From Ruminococcus sp. (GTDB lineage: Bacteria; Bacillota; Clostridia; Oscillospirales; Ruminococcaceae), in the NCBI GenBank assembly GCA_017544125.1, contig JAFYET010000253.1:1-5473 (forward strand): a DNA stretch of 5,473 bases. Reading direction: 5' to 3'. Made by a program: the position numbers and the translations under genes. Positions 1 to 5,473 of this stretch are shown here, piece after piece; positions within the stretch are counted from its first letter, which is position 1, and each line of letters opens with the position of its first letter. The notes below the pieces were generated by a model. The model was not told the origin of the DNA and ran no database searches. It was given only the letters and a program-made list of their open reading frames with translations.

Positions 1-94
1 AAATACTTAGAAAGCTATGTGAACAAAAAGGCGTAGAAATACTGGAGGCAAATGCAATGCCTGACCATATACATATGTTGGTGAGTATCCCACT
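1..94 (+). pseudogene. tnpA: IS200/IS605-family transposase TnpA, internal fragment
   Basis: Read from position 3 this gives I-L-R-K-L-C-E-Q-K-G-V-E-I-L-E-A-N, then M-P-D-H-I-H-M-L-V-S-I-P. That is the centre of a Y1 single-strand transposase. The two histidines of the metal-binding HUH motif are encoded at 66-68 and 72-74. Known members are about 130-150 residues, bind hairpin ends of the element and cut single-stranded DNA with a tyrosine some 50 residues after the HUH motif. Here the family pattern (normally I-P-P-K followed by a conserved helix) ends at about 93 and unrelated sequence follows, so the part with the catalytic tyrosine is missing. The open frame runs on to a stop at 273-275, giving a chimeric tail with no family resemblance. 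The N-terminal part lies outside the window. I judge it a dead remnant. Family assignment is confident; the exact breakpoint is good to a few bases. Confidence 0.78.
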
Positions 95-388
95 GGTTAT
101 GATTTGTAAAAAAACATATCCCTCAACAGCTGCTATACAGCCGAAATTGCTGACTTTTCCGGTCATACCCTTTTCTCCGTCACAGAACAATACCCTCATA
201 AATATGCTGTCGATCATTTTGGCCTCTGCTGTGTGCTCAGGATCATACAAACGGCAAAAGGCACCTCTGCCGTAATACAGCAGAAGTGCCATAAATATAG
301 GTTTTATAATGCGACCGCACAGATCGGACGGGATCGTTCCCGTATCAGCATCATTCTCAGGGCTTGATATTATTTTTTGATCTGATTG
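2..388 (-). CDS. Uncharacterised open frame, no start and no stop in window (possible frameshifted tail of the giant gene)
   Basis: On the minus strand the frame is free of stops from just after a TAA (389-391) to the window edge, about 129 codons. From about 367 to 93 it reads like real protein. Recognisable blocks are P-S-D-L-C-G-R-I-I-K-P-I-F-M-A-L-L-L-Y-Y-G, then F-C-R-L-Y-D-P-E-H, then K-V-S-N-F-G-C-I-A-A-V-E-G-Y-V-F. Left of about 93 it runs antisense to the transposase remnant, so that part is not native. No ribosome binding site or ATG stands near its opening; the first ATG (290-292) has no Shine-Dalgarno. It is in the -1 register relative to the end of the giant gene, and one extra A in the A6 run at 373-378 would join the two. 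Against that, its cysteine-rich, hydrophobic composition differs from the cysteine-poor giant protein, so it may be a separate gene that lost its 5' end. I do not recognise the family. Confidence 0.3.
256..290 (-). terminator. Possible intrinsic terminator downstream of the giant gene
   Basis: In the minus-strand RNA, GGCACUUCUGC (290-280) pairs with GCAGAGGUGCC (270-260) around a 9-nt loop, giving an 11-bp stem followed by UUUU (259-256). One pair is G-U in this orientation but would be an A-C mismatch in the plus-strand RNA, which favours minus-strand function. It begins 80 nt after the stop codon at 370-372. The U-run is short and followed by GCCG, and the hairpin lies inside an open frame that may be coding, so confidence is moderate. 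A second pairing (ACGGCA 273-268 with UGCCGU 256-251) uses part of the same stem and would exclude it. Confidence 0.45.
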
Positions 389-3300
389 TTAGCCTGACCG
401 TATATCTCGATCTTTTGATGACCTTTCAACTCAATGACCTGAAAATCGTTTTTCTGCGAATCTTTGACTGCCCTCAGATTAGCAAAAATAGTGTCAAATT
501 TCGGGTTTGCTGCCCTGCCGCTTTTCTTGTTGGGATCGGGATACGCTGTAAGGCTCTTTCCGATCTCTGCCTCTGTATAACCTGTCTTGCCGTCTCTGTT
601 TTTGTCAAAGCGGAGATTTTTCAGTTCTTCCTTTTCCTCATCGGTAGCAGTCTTTTTATTGACCTTATTTTTAAGCTCGATATATCTCGGGCTCTGGCTC
701 ATCTCAAACTGCTTTTTGATATTGAACGATTCAGCGTTATTTCTGTTCGTCTTGTTTGCTGCCTTGAATTCTTCAAGGAATCTCTTTGCATAAACAGGCT
801 TTACGCCCTCTGTTTCAAATGTATAGCGGTCTTTATAGACATTCTCGAACTTAACGGAGAAGTCAGGGTTTATCGTACACTTCCTCGGCGGATATGTCGT
901 GATGCCTGTATAGTACGCAAGCTCCTCCATCTGTCTGTTGACCTTATTATACATATCTACCATGCAGCGCTGGCGCATTTTTCCGAATTCTGTTCCGGGC
1001 TTGTTCTTTTTGGTCAGGTAGTTCTCTATACGGTGTCTGAGCTTTTCATTTCTCTGCATAAGGCTGAAATAGAAGTTGGGGTCCTCAGATGCAGGCGGCA
1101 GCTTTTCAGGAACGGGAAGCCCCTTTTCTCTTGCAAGATTCTGCGCAAATTCCAGCCTTGCCCTGCGTTCTTTCCTGATGATATCAGCTAACTTCTTGTC
1201 ATTTGCAGCGTATGCCTGCCTGTTTGCAATGTACTTCTTCTCTTCATTCATAAGCAGAGGCAGCTTATCAGCCCAGTCATCTATATCCGCAGCTGTTTCC
1301 ATTACCTTCATGTATTCAATGGAGTCACCGCTGATATTCTTATGCCAGCCGTATTCCTGTGAACGATCCTTATCCATAGCGTTAGCATCTGTAAGCAGAG
1401 TTTTGGAGTGGCGAAGCATTCTTTCAAGCTCCATATTCTGGAATACTGCGTCAGATCTGGAATTATCTATAAGGAATGCTTTGTCAAGACCTGCTCCACG
1501 TCTTTCATCCTTAACTCCGAGGAACTGTGCATTGGTCTTGTCCTTAAGTGCTTCATGACACGCATTCGGCATAGCGGCGATCGTGTCAAAAATATTGATG
1601 GGCTTGACCTTATCTCTCTCCCTGAAGCTTGCTTTATTTCTTGCTATTGCAAGGTCGTCCATGTGTATATACTTGAATTCTTCATCACTTACTACACGGA
1701 TATACCCTCTTTCGACCTTAAAGCCGCCGGGAACTATATTGCCCTGCTCGTCCCTGATATCCTCAAACTTATGATCCTTGGACAGATCGACCTGCAGCAG
1801 TATGCCGTCAACACGTTTCATGAATGCTTCCCTGCACTTTTCGGGGAGTTTTTCAAGCATCTCCTTTTCCTTTGGCATAAACTGGCCTTTTTTCCAGCGT
1901 CTTAGCTCGCTCTCCATCTTTTCGCTGATTATAAGCATATCCTCGGGGTTTGGAAGCAGGGCTCTTTCCTCCTCGCTTATATCCAGTCCTCTTGCAAACG
2001 GCACATCATCAGTGAAGGCGCCGCCTATGCCCTGCACCTCGGGTATATACCTGCCCTTTGAGTCCAGTTTCTGGGAATCTATCTGGAATCTGATACGGAT
2101 ATCATCGGGCTTACGCTTCTTGATACCCATTAAGTAGTCCATTACCTGAAGATCTGCTGCATTCTTTAAGACCTGCGGCTTGTTGAAGGAATTGTAGTCA
2201 CGTGTTGCAGCGGTCGTAAACGCACTGTATGTGCCGTTTTTTATCCTGCGCTTAAGCTCGACCTCACGCTGCTTAAGAAAATCACTCATTTCCTTTTCGG
2301 TCTTGCCCTTAAGAAACTCGTTATTTACGACATCATTTCTCAAACGGCCGCCAAGCTCGCCGACAAAGTCACTTGAACGGAAATTCTTTGTCGTTGTATA
2401 GAAGGAAGGTCTGAAGAGCTGATCGTTTTTTGACTGCTTTGAGGTAACATCGTAGTTAGGCTGCATCTCGCCGATCTGGATAACAGACACCTGATCGAAC
2501 TTTGCCTTTCCTCCCGCAAGGGGGATCTTCGACTCGCCCGTCATTTTTGCTGTAGGAAGCAGGCCTTCCGAGCCTGTGCCGAGGGAGAGCTCATAAGCGA
2601 ACCCTCGTGCGTGCCCCTCGTTATAGCCGACAGGCACGTTCTTCATCCTTGCATCCTCGCAGAAGCCTGCGTTGTAGAGGTTTCTGTTAAGCTGCTCTAT
2701 GAACTTTGCAAGGTCGGGGTCCATATCATCAAAATCTCTTTCAAACTGTGTAAAGAAGCCGCCCTTGCCGTCCTGTGTGTTATAGAAATCAAGGTTCCCG
2801 CTCGGGCTTATAGGCTTCTTGCCGCCCTTTCCATCATCTCTGTAGAGAATATGCTCGTCGATAGCCTTGCGCATATAATCCTCAACATTGACAGTGACCT
2901 TTTCTCCTGTCAGGGAATCGGTAAGCTGGACCTCCTTGATATTCTGCGGCAGGTTGAGGATAGACTTGTTGAATATCTTCATGAAGTTTTCATGATCCAT
3001 ATGTGTAGCAAACTGGTAGATATTATCGTTTACACCTGTCTGCTTTTTGAGCAGGTCGTATTCCTTAAGGCTGTCAAGCTTTCTCTTGCCGCCCTCCCAC
3101 TTGATCTTTGCGGCGTTTTTCTCAAATTCATATGCAGCGTCGATATTCTTCTTTGCATTCATCATTGAAAGAATATGCGTAACACGGGGAGACTTATGAT
3201 CCTCAAAGAGATACTGAGGCAGCAGCGTGCCGTTTTTCATATGCTCCTTACAGCTCATAGCATATTCATAGAAGGCGGCGTTTTCGGCAGCAGAACGCTG

Positions 3301-5211
3301 CTGTGCAGGGGTATTGTTATAATTGATTATTTCATTAGCAAGTGTGTTTTCATTTTCATCAAGAAGGTAGCCTAAAAGTATGAACTTACCTGCTGCACGG
3401 GCAGATACTGCCTTGAGGTCTTCAAAGAACTCCTTTTCGCCCTCAGCAAACTTTGCCTTTTTAGCGACCCTTTTATCATAATCACTGATGAATTCGTTGG
3501 CCTTCAGGTAAATATTCTTGTAGCCCTCATAAAGTGCCTTGAGCTGCTCCGGTTTTACAGGGTTTACCGTATCCTCTCCGAGATCTGCCGAATGCTTGAA
3601 TACACCGGGGATTATCTCCTCAGTCAGCTTTCTGACAGACTCCTTCACCTCACGGTAAGCATCTGCAGCCTTTGTATAAGCCTTGCCGCCCTTATTCATA
3701 GCCTTGTTTTCGATCTCGGCGCCACGGCGCTTGAGGGAATCAACATATCTTAAGAAGCCTGCATGGGCATCGGGGTTCATTCTGCCCTGCAATTCATAGA
3801 GCGAGAATACCTTTGTATCCTTGTCAATGTTTTCTCCACCGTAGTTTTCAACATATTTACGGGTCTGATTAAGTGCCGCCGATGTATAGCCTACCACCTT
3901 ATGTGCTTCCTCGACAGTATCTGACACCAGCTCGGCAGTTTTGGTTGCCTTAAGCGGGCGTACAAAGCGTGAGGCCTGTGTTTCAAATTCAATAAGCTGA
4001 TTGAACATATCCTCCATCTCAGCATCGCTCATCATGTGGGCGTCCTTATTATTAGGATCAAAGCGCTCTGCTGTAAGCGTTGCTATATTTATGGCAAGTC
4101 TTTTAAGTTCACGCAGCTCATCGTGCATATTCCTGGTTATCGTCTTGCCGGTGCTCAAATTATATGACAACGTCTCGGGGATATCGTTCTCGTCTATACC
4201 GAGAACGGCGATAATATTATTAAGGAACGGTACTTCCTTATAGCCGGGGTTATTATCAATGACCTGCTGGAACAGTAGCTGATCCTGATTCTTATAGCCC
4301 TGATCCTGAAGCTGATCATCGAGCTTCTGCTGCTCTTCTCTGCGGTACATCTCACTGCGGTACTCCCACTCAGCCCACTTGTTTGCAGTTGCCATGGTCG
4401 TGATAGCGTTGAGGTCTGTCTGGAGGTCTTCACTTGTCTTGGTAACTATTGCTTCAAGCTTTTCAGCCGCATCAGCATTTACCTTGCGAAGATTTTCAAC
4501 GGCGATCTTGTTCTCGGCAATAAGTATACCCACATTCTGTGCCAGCGGGGCGATCAGATCGGCACTGTTTATCTTGCTTCTTGACTGGGCATCAAAAAGG
4601 TTATCATTATAGAACACAACGATATGGCTGATAGATCTTGCAGCGGCGTGCTGATCCTCAAGGCTCATCGCACCGTTATTTGTAACAGCTATAAGGTTTG
4701 CATTGAGGTGATTCATAAGCTCTGCTGTCTTGGCATCGAGCTTTTTCTCCTTTACGAGCTGCTCTGCACGCTGCATAGCATAGTATGAATTATTCGTATA
4801 TCTGTCAATATCCGCTCTGAGCACGCCGTCATTCATAGCCTTGCGGTTAAGAGAGATATTTGTCACAAGGTCATCGGCAGTAGCCTTGAAGATGCTGTTC
4901 TTTTTACTGAGATTTGTCAGCTTTTCGGAGAGGCGCTCACCGATAGTGTTTATATTGGCAAGTGTCTCATCGTTTCTGGCGTTCTTCGGGTCACCGCCGA
5001 AGCCCTTGTCATATGCTTCGAGATATCCCTTTATTTCTCCGTAGATCTCCTGGCGCTCGTCCTGAGTGGTGAGCTTATGGTTATCATGTATGATCGCACC
5101 CAAAGTCTCAGCCTGCTGCATGAGAAGTCTGAATATCGCATCCTCTGATTTATTGTTCTTTTTGAGTTCCTTAAGATAGCTGCTAAGCTGTCTGAAAGAA
5201 ATGTTTGGCAT
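370..5211 (-). CDS. Giant uncharacterised protein (1613 aa) with an EF-hand loop and a kinase-like relic
   Basis: I do not recognise this protein as a named family. The ATG at 5211-5209 is well supported: AAGGAG lies 9 nt upstream and no longer in-frame start is needed. There is no signal peptide and no membrane helix, so it is probably cytoplasmic unless exported by an unusual route. Residues 1-460 are mainly charged or amphipathic helix, with coiled-coil-like stretches near 285-305. Helical character continues through 500-740. A Gly/Asp-rich linker at 790-820 contains DGKGG twice (793-797 and 814-818). Residues 900-1140 are more globular and include the kinase-like signature at 1018-1072. 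Residues 1320-1360 are a strongly charged helix (K-K-L-A-D-I-I-R-K-E-R-R), and 1536-1547 form an EF-hand loop. It has very few cysteines. It appears to be monocistronic, with its own promoter and leader. The C-terminus (N-N-Q-I-K-K) ends directly after an A6 run, and the -1 frame stays open beyond it, so the protein may be truncated by a frameshift. That it is a real gene is near certain; its function is unknown. Confidence 0.97.
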   Translation of the reverse strand: MPNISFRQLSSYLKELKKNNKSEDAIFRLLMQQAETLGAIIHDNHKLTTQDERQEIYGEIKGYLEAYDKGFGGDPKNARNDETLANINTIGERLSEKLTNLSKKNSIFKATADDLVTNISLNRKAMNDGVLRADIDRYTNNSYYAMQRAEQLVKEKKLDAKTAELMNHLNANLIAVTNNGAMSLEDQHAAARSISHIVVFYNDNLFDAQSRSKINSADLIAPLAQNVGILIAENKIAVENLRKVNADAAEKLEAIVTKTSEDLQTDLNAITTMATANKWAEWEYRSEMYRREEQQKLDDQLQDQGYKNQDQLLFQQVIDNNPGYKEVPFLNNIIAVLGIDENDIPETLSYNLSTGKTITRNMHDELRELKRLAINIATLTAERFDPNNKDAHMMSDAEMEDMFNQLIEFETQASRFVRPLKATKTAELVSDTVEEAHKVVGYTSAALNQTRKYVENYGGENIDKDTKVFSLYELQGRMNPDAHAGFLRYVDSLKRRGAEIENKAMNKGGKAYTKAADAYREVKESVRKLTEEIIPGVFKHSADLGEDTVNPVKPEQLKALYEGYKNIYLKANEFISDYDKRVAKKAKFAEGEKEFFEDLKAVSARAAGKFILLGYLLDENENTLANEIINYNNTPAQQRSAAENAAFYEYAMSCKEHMKNGTLLPQYLFEDHKSPRVTHILSMMNAKKNIDAAYEFEKNAAKIKWEGGKRKLDSLKEYDLLKKQTGVNDNIYQFATHMDHENFMKIFNKSILNLPQNIKEVQLTDSLTGEKVTVNVEDYMRKAIDEHILYRDDGKGGKKPISPSGNLDFYNTQDGKGGFFTQFERDFDDMDPDLAKFIEQLNRNLYNAGFCEDARMKNVPVGYNEGHARGFAYELSLGTGSEGLLPTAKMTGESKIPLAGGKAKFDQVSVIQIGEMQPNYDVTSKQSKNDQLFRPSFYTTTKNFRSSDFVGELGGRLRNDVVNNEFLKGKTEKEMSDFLKQREVELKRRIKNGTYSAFTTAATRDYNSFNKPQVLKNAADLQVMDYLMGIKKRKPDDIRIRFQIDSQKLDSKGRYIPEVQGIGGAFTDDVPFARGLDISEEERALLPNPEDMLIISEKMESELRRWKKGQFMPKEKEMLEKLPEKCREAFMKRVDGILLQVDLSKDHKFEDIRDEQGNIVPGGFKVERGYIRVVSDEEFKYIHMDDLAIARNKASFRERDKVKPINIFDTIAAMPNACHEALKDKTNAQFLGVKDERRGAGLDKAFLIDNSRSDAVFQNMELERMLRHSKTLLTDANAMDKDRSQEYGWHKNISGDSIEYMKVMETAADIDDWADKLPLLMNEEKKYIANRQAYAANDKKLADIIRKERRARLEFAQNLAREKGLPVPEKLPPASEDPNFYFSLMQRNEKLRHRIENYLTKKNKPGTEFGKMRQRCMVDMYNKVNRQMEELAYYTGITTYPPRKCTINPDFSVKFENVYKDRYTFETEGVKPVYAKRFLEEFKAANKTNRNNAESFNIKKQFEMSQSPRYIELKNKVNKKTATDEEKEELKNLRFDKNRDGKTGYTEAEIGKSLTAYPDPNKKSGRAANPKFDTIFANLRAVKDSQKNDFQVIELKGHQKIEIYGQANNQIKK
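571..606 (-). other. EF-hand calcium-binding loop in the giant protein (residues 1536-1547)
   Basis: The twelve residues D-K-N-R-D-G-K-T-G-Y-T-E match the EF-hand loop: acidic or amide ligands at 1 (D), 3 (N) and 5 (D), glycine at 6, and glutamate at 12 as the bidentate ligand. Position 8 is T rather than the usual I/V/L. It is flanked by predicted helices on both sides (T-D-E-E-K-E-E-L-K-N-L-R before, A-E-I-G-K-S-L-T-A-Y after), as in a true helix-loop-helix. Only one good loop is visible; P-D-P-N-K-K-S-G about 20 residues later could be a decayed partner. A dockerin repeat is less likely, because residue 12 is E and there is no clear second repeat. Calcium binding is inferred. Confidence 0.62.
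1996..2160 (-). other. Degenerate PI3K/HipA-like kinase core inside the giant protein (residues 1018-1072)
   Basis: The segment reads A-A-D-L-Q-V-M-D-Y-L-M-G and, after about 32 residues, V-Q-G-I-G-G-A-F-T-D-D-V-P-F. Bacterial PI3K/HipA-like kinases carry the same layout: L-x-x-x-D-x-L-x-G-x-x-D-R-H-x-x-N (catalytic loop), then G-I-D-N-D-x-x-F (metal-binding loop). The spacing and hydrophobic pattern fit. The next block, D-M-L-I-I-S-E-K-M-E-S-E-L-R-R-W (about 1091-1106), resembles the helix that follows in such proteins. The catalytic D-R-H/N has become K-K-R-K-P-D-D and the first D-N-D is replaced by glycines, so an active kinase is unlikely. The resemblance comes from memory of the motif pattern, not an alignment; a chance match cannot be excluded. 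Confidence 0.33.
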
Positions 5212-5220
5212 AATGATCCT

Positions 5221-5226
5221 CTCCTT
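5221..5226 (-). promoter_or_regulatory. Ribosome binding site of the giant gene
   Basis: The minus strand reads AAGGAG followed by a 9-nt spacer (AGGATCATT) and the ATG at 5211-5209. This is a near-perfect anti-16S match and fixes the start codon. Confidence 0.9.
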
Positions 5227-5238
5227 ATTTGTTATTCG

Positions 5239-5304
5239 GGCAGTCCTTCACGCCTGCTGCCTCATGGGGTTCCATAAATAATACCCCCGCATAAAGCTTT
5301 CGGG
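5239..5304 (-). promoter_or_regulatory. Structured 5' leader of the giant gene
   Basis: If transcription starts near 5325, the leader is about 110 nt. Three stems can be drawn in the minus-strand RNA. Stem 1 pairs CCCG (5304-5301) with CGGG (5289-5286) around an 11-nt loop. Stem 2 pairs GGGGU (5287-5283) with ACCCC (5270-5266) around a 12-nt loop. Stem 3 pairs GGCAG (5261-5257) with CUGCC (5243-5239) around a 13-nt loop. Stems 1 and 2 share G residues and exclude each other. Stem 3 ends 12 nt upstream of the Shine-Dalgarno. I compared it from memory with common riboswitch cores (c-di-GMP, THF, glutamine, fluoride, glycine) and saw no match. Regulation by refolding is speculative. Confidence 0.3.
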
Positions 5305-5331
5305 TGCATTTTTTTGAAAATTTTTTTCTTC

Positions 5332-5361
5332 ATCATATCACACTTGAAAAAGAAATGGCAA
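5332..5361 (-). promoter_or_regulatory. Sigma-A type promoter with extended -10 for the giant gene
   Basis: On the minus strand the -35 box is TTGCCA (5361-5356, one mismatch to TTGACA), followed by an 18-nt spacer and the -10 box TATGAT (5337-5332, one mismatch). TG at 5340-5339, one base before the -10, makes it an extended -10 element. The start point should fall near 5325, just before an A-rich stretch (AAAAAAATTTTCAAAAAAA). The -35 box sits in the 3' arm of the upstream terminator stem. Confidence 0.68.
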
Positions 5362-5386
5362 CACCATATGAATATGCGGTATTGCC
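5347..5386 (-). terminator. Intrinsic terminator of the upstream gene
   Basis: Minus-strand RNA GGCAAUACC (5386-5378) pairs with GGUGUUGCC (5365-5357), a 9-bp stem with one U-G wobble and a 12-nt loop. It is followed by A and then UUUCUUUUU (5355-5347). It begins 25 nt after the stop codon of the partial upstream gene, which is the usual place. The wobble pair is again only good in the minus-strand transcript. Confidence 0.72.
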
Positions 5387-5411
5387 TATACGGTCTGTGA
5401 TACAGTACAGC

Positions 5412-5473
5412 TTATTTCAATCCGGGACCGTTATTGACGATGATATTTTCCTTTGCGTTATCCTTTACATTAT
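5412..5473 (-). CDS. C-terminal end of an upstream gene (partial)
   Basis: The minus strand is open from the window edge to a TAA at 5414-5412 and encodes V-K-D-N-A-K-E-N-I-I-V-N-N-G-P-G-L-K as its last 18 residues. The composition is protein-like, and a good intrinsic terminator follows 25 nt later, which together support a real gene end. The stretch is too short to assign a family. Because the terminator separates it from the giant gene's own promoter, the two are probably not one operon. Confidence 0.55.
   Translation of the reverse strand, partial: NVKDNAKENIIVNNGPGLK

Noticed and set aside
57..275. Plus-strand open frame starting at an ATG inside the transposase remnant
   Set aside because: The ATG is the internal methionine just before the HUH motif. 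The frame is a chimera of TnpA remnant and unrelated sequence, with no ribosome binding site.
571..606. Dockerin module, as in cellulosomal proteins
   Set aside because: Only one calcium loop is convincing. Position 12 is Glu, not the Asp usual in dockerins, the second repeat is absent, and the protein has no signal peptide.
364..1191. 275-codon plus-strand open frame antisense to the giant gene
   Set aside because: It is a shadow of the minus-strand gene's codon pattern, rich in Cys, Leu and Phe, with no Shine-Dalgarno and no recognisable motif. The opposite strand is clearly coding.
2611..3168. 185-codon plus-strand open frame antisense to the giant gene
   Set aside because: Same reason: low-complexity hydrophobic translation, no start signal, and full overlap with strong coding sequence.
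4194..4433. Minus-strand open frame in another register of the giant gene
   Set aside because: The translation is Ser/Arg-rich with no start signal. It is an out-of-frame reading of the real gene.
793..5000. CRISPR arrays, tRNA or rRNA genes, tandem repeats
   Set aside because: I saw no regularly spaced direct repeats, cloverleaf-like sequence or rRNA-like stretches. The only short protein repeat (DGKGG twice) is too small to be meaningful.
5283..5317. Hairpin followed by a T7 run read on the plus strand (CCCG...CGGG then TTTTTTT), as a terminator
   Set aside because: The stem is only four solid pairs with an 11-nt loop, and no plus-strand gene ends before it. The same bases are better explained as leader structure and an A-rich start region of the minus-strand transcript.

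Overview
The window is dominated by one very large minus-strand gene (370-5211, 1613 codons). It is flanked on the left by a broken transposase remnant and on the right by the last codons of another minus-strand gene. Moderate GC content, codon choice mixing GC- and AT-ending codons, a strong AAGGAG ribosome binding site and a giant Lys/Glu/Asp/Asn-rich soluble protein all fit a Gram-positive gut or rumen Clostridia genome. A Ruminococcus-like organism is my best guess; it is inferred from style, not from a marker gene.

Layout from left to right. Positions 1 to about 94 (+) encode the middle of an IS200/IS605-type TnpA with its HUH motif (His-Ile-His); the similarity stops abruptly at about 93. 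From 388 down to 2 (-) one frame has no stop codon and reads like protein. It lies one register (-1) from the end of the giant gene and could be the rest of that gene after a frameshift in an A6 run, or the start-less remnant of another gene. A terminator-like hairpin (256-290, minus orientation) lies in the same stretch and competes with that coding reading. The giant gene then fills 370-5211. From 5212 to 5411 is a compact control region: ribosome binding site, a leader of roughly 110 nt with several possible stems, an extended -10 promoter, and an intrinsic terminator for the preceding gene that overlaps the promoter's -35 box. Positions 5412-5473 (-) hold the C-terminus of that preceding gene.

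The giant protein has no signal peptide, no membrane segment and no domain I can name with certainty. Two local signatures stand out. One is a canonical 12-residue EF-hand loop near the C-terminus (residues 1536-1547). The other is a segment around residues 1018-1105 that looks like a degenerate PI3K/HipA-like kinase core (a D-Y-L-x-G catalytic-loop-like stretch, then G-I-G-x-A-F where active members have G-I-D-N-D). The gene appears to be transcribed alone from its own promoter, so genomic neighbours give little help with function. The best reading is an orphan giant protein, possibly a calcium-responsive pseudokinase, in a region disturbed by an insertion sequence.
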